In this document: piece after piece, positions 9,896-20,057 of the stretch
Layout: each line of letters starts with the position of its first letter
Position numbering within the stretch: the stretch's first letter is position 1
Assembly (NCBI RefSeq): GCF_963082655.1
Contig: NC_081552.1
Coordinates: 98,445,592 to 98,509,591 of the forward strand
Source: Stomoxys calcitrans
Lineage: Eukaryota; Arthropoda; Insecta; Diptera; Muscidae
Length of the DNA: 64,000 bases
Direction: 5' to 3'
Translations under genes and position numbers: made by a program
The notes under the pieces: model-generated
What the model saw: only the letters and a program-made list of their open reading frames with translations
Database searches by the model: none
What the model was told of the DNA's origin: nothing

Positions 9896-12800
9896 ATCAA
9901 TTTGTGTCGATTTTCTCGAAACTTTCACAGATGGTGCATAATGACCCCGTGGTGACAATAGATTAATACAATTTTTGATATCTGAAGGGAAGGCGGACCC
10001 TCCCCCTTACCCTAATTTTCAGAAACGCCAAATCTCGGAGATGAGTGGTGTGATTAAAGCGACATTTTGTGTGCACTCATATAGTACCCTAAAAATAAAA
10101 CTTTGGTATCCAAATTTCGGATAGGGTACATAGGGGGGCAGCCCCACCCTAAAACCTACCAAACATATATTTAGACCAATCACGACAATATGGGACTCAA
10201 ATGAAAGGTATTTAGGATAACAAAATGTATCTGCTATGGAATACATATATAGAATACGAATCTGATATCCAAATATGGGACCAAGTGTTTGGGGGATCGT
10301 CTCTAACCAAAAACTTCCCCCAAAGGAGACAAATTCACGACCATAGCAATAAGGGGCTCAAATGAAAGGTCTTTGGGAGTAAAGGACGAAATTTGATATC
10401 AGTATTCGGGAAAATTGTCTATTGGGCCACCCGACCCCCACAACATCACCCAAATAGTATATATTTTCTGACTTTTACAATATGAGGTTCAAATAAAAGG
10501 GCTTTTAAAGTGGAACACGAATCCGATATGTATTTTCAAGGCCAACTCACTGAGTGGCCGCCCATCCCCCAAAACACCCCTCAAGCCGGTAATGTTTGCC
10601 GACTATGGAAATATGGGGCTCAAATTAAAGGTATTTGCGAGTAGACCACATATCTGATATCAACATAAGGGGCCAACTATCTAGGGGACGTCCCACCACC
10701 ATAACAACTCCCAATTTGGGTCTGAAAGAGAGGGGAACTAAATATTCATAGTTTTTAGGGCCAATACCCCAAACCGGACATATTTGCTGACTTTTGCAAT
10801 AAAGAGTTCAATTGAGATTAGAAGACGAATTTGATATCCAATTTGGAGGCCAATCGCAATATTGGGTTCAAATAAATGATATATAGTTATATGAGAATAG
10901 AACATGTTGCTGATATATTTTCTGGGTTTAGTGTTTGGGGGACCACCCCAATTCCCAAAACATCCTTAAATCGGGCATTTTTACCGACCATGTCAATGTG
11001 GAGCTTAAATGAAAGGTATTGGGGGGTAGATCAAGAATTGATACCCACTTTCGGGACCAATTTTCTGGGGTCTACCCATTTCTAGAATACGAATTTGATA
11101 TCCAAATGTAGGACCATGTATTTAGGGCATCATCCCTTTCTCAAAACACCCCCAAAGGGTAAAAATTTTTCGACCATACCAATATGTGGCTCAAATGAAA
11201 GGTATTTGAGATTAAACAAGTAAAAGCGTGCTAAGTTCGGCCGGGCCGAATCTTATATACCCTCCACCATGGATCGCATTTGTCGAGTTCTTTTCCCGCC
11301 ATCTCTTCTTAGGCAAAAAGGGATATAAGAAAAGAGTTGCTGTGCTATTAAAACGATATCAAGATATGGTCCGGTTCGGACCACAATTAAATTATATGTT
11401 GGAGACCTGTGTAAAATTTCAGCCAATTCGTATAAGAATTGCGCCCATTGGGGCTCACGAAGCAAAATAGAGAGAACGATTTATATGGGATCTGTATCGG
11501 GTTATAGACCGATTCAGACCATAATAAACACGTTTGTTGATGGCCATGGGAGGATCCGTCGTACAAAATTTCAGGCATATCGGATAATAATTGGAACCTC
11601 TAGGGGTCAAGATCCCAGATCGGTATATATGGCAGCTATATCAGGTTATGAACCGATTTGAACCTTATTTGACACAGTTGTTGAAAGTAAAAATAAAAAA
11701 CGTCATGCAAAATTTCAGCCAAATCGGATAGGAATTGCGCCCTCTAGAAGCTCAAGAAGTCAAATCCACAGATCTGTTTATATGATAGCTATATCAGGTT
11801 ATGAACCAATTTTAACCATATTTGGCACAGTTGTTGGATATCATAACGATAACGGTTATAGATCGATTTGAACCATACTTGGCACAGTTATTGGATATCA
11901 TAAAAAAACACGTAGTGCCAAAATTCATTCAAATCGGATAAGAATTGCGCCCTCTAGAGGCTCAAGAATTCAAGACCCAAGATCGATTTATATGGCAACT
12001 ATATCAGGTTATGGACCGATTTCAACCATACTTGGTACTGTTGTTGGATATCACAGCAAAACACGTCGTGCAAAATTTCATTCTGATCGGATAAGAATTG
12101 CGCACGCTAGAGGCTCAAGAAGTCAAGACCCAAGATCGGTTTATATGGCAGCTATATCAGGTTATGGACCGATTTGAACTATACTTGGCGCAGTTGTTGG
12201 ATATCATAACAAAACACGTCGTGCAAAATTTCATTCCAATCGGATAAGAATTGCGCACTCTAGAGGCTCAAGAAGTCAAGACCCAAGATCGGTTTATATG
12301 GCAGCTATATCAAAACATGGACCGATATGGCCCATTTACAATACCAACCGACCTACACTAATAAGAAGTATTTGTGCAAAATTTCAAGCGGCTAGCTTTA
12401 CTCCTTCGGAAGTTAGCGTGCTTTCGACAGACAGACGGACGGACGGACAGACGGACGGACATGGCTAGATCGACATATAATATCGCGACGATCAAGAATA
12501 TATATACTTTATGGGGTCTCAGACGAATATTTCGAGTAGTTACAAACAGAATGACGAAATTAGTATACCCCCCATCTTATGGTGGAGGGTATAAAAACAA
12601 ATTTGTTTGGGGGACGCCTCATCCTGTAAACTCCTCTTAAGCCAATTGCAATATGGGTTTTAAATAAATGGTATTTGAGAGAAGAGCACGATGCTGATAT
12701 TTTTCAGGCAAGGTATCTGGGGGACCACCTCTCCCCCGAAAACACCCCTAAATCAGACATCATGAGAATATCGGGCTGAAATGAAGTATTTTAAGAATTG

Positions 12801-13011
12801 AGTACACCTTACATCCAAACTTAAATTCGTAGACCAATAAAGATCATATGGGATTCAGATAAAGACACTTATATTGTTAAACTGTTAGTCAAGTTTGCAT
12901 GGTATTTCACTTAAAGATCTTTTAAATCTTTTAAAAAATAAATATTCCAAGGAAAATTTTGTGCCATATAAAGTAAAAGAAGGCGCAGTGGAGCGGGCCC
13001 GGGTCAGCTAG
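9896..13011 (+). mobile_element. Helitron-like element C1, interrupted by A8
   Basis: Family C: a 5' end with TCAATTTGTG, a GGCGGACCCTCCCCCTTACC block, then imperfect units of about 120 bp built on CAATATGGGGCTCAAATGAAAGG and GAATCTGATATCC. The 3' end is GGAGCGGGCCCGGGTCAG followed by CTAG (13008-13011) and T. A terminal CTAG preceded by a GC-rich hairpin and followed by T is the standard Helitron 3' signature. The 5' region lacks the GTTTGTTTG and AACGGCTGAACCG part seen in C3. Family A copy A8 splits it at 11216/12598. No Rep-helicase frame is present, so it is non-autonomous. Confidence 0.7.
11217..12597 (+). mobile_element. Family A element A8, complete, nested in C1
   Basis: Has the full 5' end with palindrome (CAAGTAAAAGCGTGCTAAGTTCGGCC), central 153-bp repeats, a GACGGACGGACAGACGG microsatellite and the 3' GGTGGAGGGTATAAAAA. 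Family C sequence lies on both sides, so it inserted after C1. Confidence 0.85.
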
Positions 13012-14483
13012 TACAAAATACAATTCGTGTTTGTTTGTTTGTCGGTTTGTTTGTTTGTTCCGTATAGACTTAAAAACGGCTAAACCGATTACCTTGAAAT
13101 GTTCACAGATTGTGTAGGTTGGTCTTGAAACAAACATAGGGTATACAATTTTTTGGGAGGGGGCGGACCCTCCCCCTTACGTCAAAACTATTACCCAAAA
13201 ATAAAAGTAGACCAATCGGGCCAATATGGGATTCAAATTAATGGTATTCAAGAGAAGAGTACGTATTTCGTAATAAAAGTTGGGTCGAAGTACCTGGGGG
13301 TCCGACTCAAATGAAAGGTATTCGGGAGAAGATTACGAATATGGTCAGGAAATAGGAATAGGCTTTATAATTTATTGATAACGGAAGAGGGCGGACCCTC
13401 CACCGTTGCACTAAAAACACCACCCAAAATCACATGTGGACCGATAAAAACAATATGGGTACCAATGAAAAGTATGCAGGAGTAGATAACGACAAATAAC
13501 AATTTCATGTCGAAGTATAGGGAGTCTTCCCACCCCCACAAAAACGGCCAAAGTGGGCACATTGGCCAATCACGGATATATGAGACTCGGTTTCTTTGTT
13601 CCGCATAGACTAAAAAGCGGCAAACCCGATTTTCTCGAAATTTTCGCATATTGTGTAGGTTGGTCTGAAAGGAAACATAGGCTATATAATTTTTCGATAT
13701 CGAAAGGGGGACGGACCCTCCTCCTAATACCAAAAACACAACCCAAAATCAAAAGTGGACCGATCGGAACAATATAGGTATCAAATGAAAGGTTTTGGAG
13801 AGTAGAATTCTAATATGGTATTAAAATTTAAAACTAAGTACCCATCGGGCCGCTCCAACCCCAAAACTTCCCCAAACAGAAACATTGGATGCTAATTTCA
13901 ATATGGGGCTCAAATTCGGGAGTAGATTTCGAATGTGGTATACAAAATCAGATAGAAATATCAGACACGCCAACCCCCAAAAACGCCATTAGACCATTAT
14001 GACAATATTACACTTGGCTGAACCGATTTTTTTTTAAATTTTCATAGATTGTGTACATTTGCCTGGAAACATGGGCTATATAATTTTTAATTATCGGGTG
14101 GAGGCGTACCCTCCCCCTTACCCGAAAAACGGCACCCATAACCGAAAGTGGTCCGATGGTCACAATAAGGGTATCATATGAAAGGTATTGGAGACCAAAA
14201 AAGCGCAACGAATTTGATATCCAATTTTGGAGCCAAGTACCCCCTAAGCTGAACTTCGTTTCCGTTGGGAATAAAGAATGAATTTGATATCTATTGCAGT
14301 GCAGTGCCGGTGGCCACCCCAGCTCCAAAACGTCCTCCAAATGGTTCATATTTACCGGTAATGGCCAAGGAGCATGAATTTGATATCCATATTTAAGTCG
14401 AAATATCTGAGGTGCCATCCCTCCCCTAATGAGAACATCACCCTAAGGAAGAACATTACCACCAGGAATCAAGAAGGGGCAAA
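13012..14483 (+). mobile_element. Helitron-like tandem partial copies C2
   Basis: Starts immediately after the CTAG end of C1 with ACAATTCGTGTTTGTTTG. A Helitron 5'-end segment (ACCGAT...TTGAAATTTTC, TTGTGTAGGTTGGTC, GGCGGACCCTCC) occurs three times, near 13085, 13630 and 14015, each followed by family C-like sequence. This indicates three tandem partial units of a diverged C subfamily. No clear CTAG end is visible on the right, and no ORF is credible. Confidence 0.55.
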
Positions 14484-14704
14484 TTCTCACAAATCAATGA
14501 AAGCTTTCCGATTCAAGTTTAAACTCAATGATGAGGGACCTTTTTTTATAGCCGAGTCCCAAAAGGGCGTCCCGCAGTGCGACACCTCTTGGGGAAGATT
14601 TTTTTAATGACCATGCATAGCATTGTGCTTCGCAAATGTCGCCAATATTAAGAGGAGATAAACAATGCTTTGTCCGATGTTCCCGCCAGGATTCGAACGC
14701 GTTC
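14484..14704 (-). mobile_element. Probable tRNA-derived SINE fragment
   Basis: The right end, read on the minus strand, is GTTCGAATCCTGGCGGGA, a good RNA polymerase III B-box. It is followed by a body with CGAAGCACAATG and a Leu/Ser-tRNA-unrelated tail. The box A half and tRNA head are cut off where the LINE begins at about 14705. This is a fragment, not a tRNA gene. Confidence 0.45.
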
Positions 14705-17160
14705 TCACTCTCACCTCTCAACTCTCACCACATTTCGTGGGGTAGCACCAACACTAATAAGCGGGGCCAAGCCCTGGCAGAGTTCTTGAATACTAACGAT
14801 CTAATAACGTTTAATATTGGTAACACCGCTACCTTTGTAAATAGGATTAGGGAGGAGGTATTAGATGTGACGATATGTTCCGAAAATCTGATCGATGAGG
14901 GTCAGGATTGGATGGTCTCCATGGAACACTCTTTCTCTGACCATCGCTACATTTGGTTTAGAATAGCACGGCCAGCGCCGAGTCCGATAAGCTTCCGGAA
15001 TAAGTTGAAGACCAACTGGACAAAATTCTGAAGGCTACTCAGAAGAAGACTTGGGCAAGATAATTTAAATTGTCCAAGCATAGAAGAGATTGAGGAGAAT
15101 GTCAATAGGATTACGACTGCACTGGTGGGATCCTTCGAAAATAGTTGTCCCTTTCGGGAAAGGAAATCAGCCCAAGAAAAACCCTGGATGACCGGGGAGA
15201 TTCGCAATATTGGGAAAAAGGTTCGCAGACTTTCTAACAGAGCACGTCGTAAAAAAGCGGAAGTTTATTGGGATGTGTATTACACACGGCTCCTGGAAGC
15301 TTTTCTGCGAACAGATCAATAGCATTAATGACGCCGCCAAGATAAAAAAGTTTCTCTGAAAAAACCATGTCCAAACTGAAACTTTAGTAGACGACATGGG
15401 AGTGAGAGCAGAGGCAACGGAGGACATGTTGATTTTGAAGGAATCCTTGAGGAGCTTCAAACAATTTAATTCACCCGGACCTGATGGTATATCTCCGGCG
15501 TTACTACAGAAAGAGGCCGACTATCGGGCGCCTCGTCTGGCCCAAATTTTCACAGCGTGCCTAGGACTTGCATATACTCCGAAAGCCTGTCAGGAGGCAA
15601 GGGTGGTATTTATACCTAAGCCCGTCAAGGGAAGTTATGCGACACCAAAGGCCTACAGACTTATAATCCTTACGTACTTTATTCTCACAACTTTGGATTG
15701 TATTGTGGACACCATGATAAAAGGTAGAACATCCAGCGAACTGCTTAAATACAAACATCATGCCTGTGTCAAGTGAAGGTCGGTGGAGACTGCCCTGCAC
15801 GAGGTTGTGCATAAAATAGAAGAATCCTTTGATGCCAAAACGTACACACTGGCGGTATGCATTGACATCGAGGGGGATTTCAACAACGTGCGGACCGACG
15901 TACTGATCCAATCCTTAGATTGGATTTGTGTGTCGGGTGGACCCGGTTCTTAGAGACTGGATAAACCATATGCTAAGGAACATGTGGATAAATTATGTGT
16001 CCCATGGCATATATATAAGGAAGAAAGTGGCACAAGGTACGCCACAGGAAGCATTTTATAGCCACTCCTATGGGTGACCACCATAAATGACCTATTACGG
16101 ATGGTAACTGAGGAGGGATTTGAACCCGTCTGCTACGCTGTTAGAATACTTCTAAGGGGTAAGGATCCGAACGAGATACGCAGAAGGGCCGAAAGGGTCT
16201 TGAACATGGCAAATGACTGGGCTAGACCAAGACCCAGAGGTCATCTGACAAGGTCAAATGCTTAGGTGTGATCTTGGACAGGAAACTGAATTGGATGTGT
16301 CACATTCAGGAGCATACTGAGAAGGCTCACAGATGTTGGGCACTATGTAGACGGGCCGTAGGCTTAAAATGGGGCCTGAATCCGAGGATAGTGCACTGGC
16401 TCTACGGGAGCGTGATTAGACCATAGACTTACTTACGCCTCAGTGGTTTGGTGGACTGTTATGGGAAAAAGTGCTGCATATGGACCATACAACAGGTTCA
16501 GAGAACATGTCGTCTTGGCATAGGCGGAGCGATAAGAACCACGTCCACTGGTGACTATTCTAGATATCCGACCCATTGACATACAGATTAAGTGTGAGGC
16601 AGCCACTGCGGCTTTGAGGTTTAAGGCGTTGGGAGAATAGATTGAGGATGGGAGGAGCTCATACCATCGCGGTATAATTGAGGCGACGATAGGAAACCTG
16701 GAAGGAAGGGAAGAGGTCTCCGATCGGATACCTGAGATGAACCATGAAGTCGACTGCGAGGGGCTGCTGCCATCGGCACAGTCTTGGATTGACGGAACCC
16801 TAGTATTGTCATCTGGAAGATCATGTTACACGGATGAGTCAAAGCTAGAGGACAGAGTGGGCCTGGGGGTTTACATTGAGAACCCAGGGACAGAGATCTG
16901 TTTTAGTCTGCCTGACCATAATACGGTCCTGCAGGCGGAGATACGGGCGATCACGGAATGCGTGAATTGCTGTGGTGCTAACGCGAGGTAGTCGAGTGTG
17001 ACCATCTTTACCAACATTAAAATTGCCATAAGGGCAATAACAACCAGGACGGTAAGGTCACGAACAGTCTTGCAGTGTAAGAAAGAGATTAACGCCTTCT
17101 CTGAGGATGGAAAAATCCGCATCGTTTGGGTGCCGGGCCATAACTTAAACCTATCCTAAC
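14705..17160 (+). pseudogene. Dead non-LTR retrotransposon (R1/LOA-like): endonuclease, RT, RNase H
   Basis: Pieces of one large ORF2 in shifting frames. 14705-14960 has the endonuclease C-terminus (WGSTNTNKRGQALAEFL, and SDHRYIWFRI). About 15400-15780 has the RT start (SPGPDGISPALLQKEAD, then RVVFIPKP). About 15830-16150 has RT core pieces. 16737-17130 has RNase H (CYTDESKLEDRVGLGVYIE and a final RIVWVPGH). Frameshifts and stops separate the pieces. The catalytic YADD is gone: at 16130-16150 the sequence reads CYA followed directly by VRILLRGKD, consistent with a 6-bp loss. The 3' end is AACCTATCCTAACCTAAATT. The clade name is a judgement from motif style. Confidence 0.75.
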
Positions 17161-17407
17161 CTAAATTAAATCCCATAATAAGGTATAATATAATAAATAT
17201 GGAATATTATAAAGACAATATCTTAAAGTGTTTTAAAAACATGACTTTTGTTTAAAAGTTTTTATACCCTCCACCATAAGATTTAAATTATCCAAAGTAA
17301 GTACTTATTAAAAGGTAAATACCAAGCAAGGGTTCTTGTTGGTTTCAATATAATGAACCCCTGGCGCAACGCATACAGGAATTGCTACGTGCACAGAATT
17401 CGTAATT
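17161..17407. other. AT-rich gap and 128-bp segment also found at 37 kb
   Basis: 17161-17260 is AT-rich and unassigned. 17261-17281 is a stray family A 3' terminus (TTTTTATACCCTCCACCATAAG). 17282-17409 is, in reverse complement, nearly identical to 37659-37788 (see findings). No gene is visible. Confidence 0.55.
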
Positions 17408-18275
17408 TTATTTATACCCTCCACCATAGGATGGGGGGTATACTAATTTCGTCATTCTGTTTGTAATTACTCGAAATATTCCTCTGAGACCCCATAAAGT
17501 ATATGTATTCATGATCGTCGCGATATATTATGTCGATCTAGCCATGTCTGTCCGTCGGTCCGTCTATCGAAAGCACACTAACTTCCGAAGGAGTAAAGCT
17601 AGCCGCTTGAAATTTTTCACAAATACTTTGTATTAGTGTAGGTCGGTTGGTATTGTAAATGGGCCATATCGGTCTATGTTTTGATATAGCTGCCATATAA
17701 ACCGATCTTGGGTCTTGATTTCTTGAGCCTCTAGAGGGCGCATTTCCTATCTGATTTGAATGAATTTTTGCACGTAGTTTTTATAATGATATCCAACAAC
17801 TGTGCCATGTATGGTTAAAATCGGTCCACAACCTGTTATAGCTGTCATATAAACCGATTTTGGGTCTTGACTTTTTGAGCTCCTAGAGGGCGCATTTCCT
17901 ATCCGATTTTAATGAATTTTTGCACGTAGTTTTTATAATGATATCCAACAACTGTGCCAAGTATGGTTCAAATCGGTACATAACCTGATATAGCTGTCAT
18001 ATAAACAGATCTGATGACTTGACTTCTTGAGCTTCTAGAGGACGAAATTCCTATCCGATTTGGCTGAAATTTTGCATGACGTATTTTATTTTTACTTTCA
18101 ACAACTGTATTCAGTAAGCTTCAAATCGGATCATAACCCGATATATCTGCCATATAAACCGATCTGGGATCTTGACTTCTTGAGCCTCTAGAGGTCGCAA
18201 TTATTGTCCGATTTGCCTGAAATTTTGTGCGACGGATCCTCTCATGACCATCAACATACGTGTTTATTATGGTCT
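17408..18275 (-). mobile_element. Family A element A9, 5' truncated
   Basis: Reverse orientation, from the 3' inverted-repeat half (TATACCCTCCACCATAGG) through the microsatellite and several central units. It stops abruptly at 18275 (ATGGTCTG), where another copy starts in its 3' unit (GTATTGTAAATGG). A tandem fusion without flanking DNA. Confidence 0.75.
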
Positions 18276-19036
18276 GGTATTGTAAATGGATCATATCGGT
18301 CCATGTTTTGATATAGCTGCATTATAAACCGATCTTCTTGGGCCTCTAGAGTGCGCAATTCTTATCCGATTGGAATGAAATTTTGCACGACGTGTTTAGT
18401 TATGATATCTAACATATGTGCTAAGTGTGGTTTAAATCGGTCCATCACCTGATATACCTCTCATATAAACCGTTCATGTGTCTTGATTTCTTGAGCCTCT
18501 AGAGAGCGTAATTCTTATCCGGTTGGAATGAAATTTTGCACGACGTTTTTTATTATGATACTTAACTGTGTGTTAACTGTGCCAAGTATGGTTGAAATCG
18601 GTTCATAACCTGATATAGCTGTCATATAAACCGATCTGGGATCTTGACTTCTTGAGCCTCTAGAGGTCGCAATTATTATCCGATTTGCCTGGAATTTTGT
18701 ACGACGGATCCTCTCATGGCCATCAACATACGTGTTTATTATGGTCTGAGTCGATACAGCTCCCATATAAATCGAGCTCTCCATTTTACTTCTTGAGCCA
18801 CCAAAGGGAGCAATTCTTATTTGAATTGGCTGACATTTTACACAGGTCTCCAACATATAATTTAATTGTGGTCCAAAGCGGACCCTATTTTGATGTTGCT
18901 CAAATAGCAGAGGAAATCTTTTCTTATATCCTTTTCTGCCTAAGAAGAGATGCCGGGAAAAGAACTCGACAAATGCGATCCATGGTGGAGGGTATAAAAG
19001 ATTCGGACGGGCCGAACTTAGCACGCTTTTACTTGT
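18276..19036 (-). mobile_element. Family A element A10, 3' truncated
   Basis: Reverse orientation. It begins in the 3'-most central unit, passes through central repeats and ends with the full 5' terminus (CCATGGTGGAGGGTATAAAAG, CGGGCCGAACTTAGCACGCTTTTACTTG at 18980-19036). The palindrome has a substitution (CGGACGGGCCG), so it is less symmetric than in A1. The 234-codon frame across this copy and A11 (18515-19219) is a by-product of the 3n repeat length. Confidence 0.75.
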
Positions 19037-19156
19037 TTGATATCTGAAGGGGGGCCGACCCTCCCCCTTACCCTTATTTTCAGAAAAGCAAGAACTCGGA
19101 GATGGTTGGTGCGATTTAAGCGAAATTTTGTGTGCACTCATATAGTACCCTAAAAA
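19037..19156 (+). mobile_element. Helitron family C fragment
   Basis: Contains TTTGATATCTGAAGGGGGGC, CGACCCTCCCCCTTACCC and CATATAGTACCCTAAAAA, matching positions about 80-300 of other C copies. It is wedged between two A copies. Confidence 0.65.
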
Positions 19157-20057
19157 GAAGTAAAAGCGTGCTGAGTTCGGCCGGGCCGAATCATATATAA
19201 TCTCCACCATGGATCGCAATTGTTGAGTTATTTTCCCGGCTCCTCTTCTTAGGCAAAAAGAGGATAAAAGATTAAATTATATATTGGAGACTTGTGTAAA
19301 ATTTCAGCCAATTCGAATAAGAATTGCGCCCTTTGTGGGCTCAAGAAGTAAAATAGAGAGATCGATTTATATGGGATATAGACCGATTTAGGCAATCCCA
19401 TAGCAGCCGGTTGTACGTACCGGATTGGCCCGATGGAGTACTTCATCGGCAAGGGCTGCCGCCTCAGTGTGCAATACACTGCTACAACAACAACAACAAC
19501 ATAGACCGATTCAGACCATAATTAATACGTATTTTGATTGTCATGAGAGGATCCGTCTTACAAAATTTCAGGCAAATCCGATAATAATTGCGACCTATAG
19601 AGGCTCAAGAAGTCAAGACCCAAGATCGGTTTATATGACAACTATATCAGGTTATGAACCGATTTGAACCATACTTGACACAGTTATTAGATATCATAAC
19701 AAAACACGTCGTACAAAATTTCAGGCAAATCGGATAATAATTGCGACCTCTAGAGGCTCAAGAAGTCATGACCCAAGATCGGTTTATATTGCAGCTATAT
19801 CAAAACATGAACCGATATGGCCCATTTACAATACCAACCGACCTACACTAATAAGAAGTATTTGTGTAAATTTTCAAGCGGCTAGCTTTACTCCTTCGGA
19901 AGTTGGCGTGCTTTCGACAGACAGACGGACGGACGGACGGAGAGGACGGACATGGCTAGATCGACATAAAATGTTGCGACGATCAAGACGAATATTTCGA
20001 GTAGTTACAAACAGAATGACGAAATTAGTATACCATCCTATGGTGGAGGGTATAAAA
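19157..20057 (+). mobile_element. Family A element A11, with a small retroposon insertion
   Basis: Normal 5' end (AAGTAAAAGCGTGCTGAGTTCGGCC), shortened interior, two or three central units, GACGG microsatellite and 3' end CCTATGGTGGAGGGTATAAAA. It is split at 19388/19501 by a 112-bp insertion and followed immediately by Helitron C3. Confidence 0.8.
19389..19500 (+). mobile_element. Short (CAA)n-tailed retroposon insertion
   Basis: 112 bp ending in TGCTACAACAACAACAACAAC and flanked by an 11-bp duplication ATAGACCGATT (19378-19388 and 19501-19511). The body includes CGGTTGTACGTACCGG and CAAGGGCTGCCGCCTCAG. A simple-repeat tail plus target duplication fits a SINE or a dead-on-arrival LINE 3' end. 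No coding capacity. Confidence 0.75.

Noticed and set aside
14680..14704. Functional tRNA gene
   Set aside because: Only a B-box is present. No A-box or cloverleaf can be drawn, and the sequence is truncated by the LINE. Better read as a SINE fragment.
18515..19219. 234-codon minus-strand ORF with repeated SRGSRSQDPRSVYM motifs
   Set aside because: It reads through family A repeat DNA. The 153-bp unit is divisible by three, so frames stay open. The same peptides occur in every A copy, and the frame crosses element boundaries.
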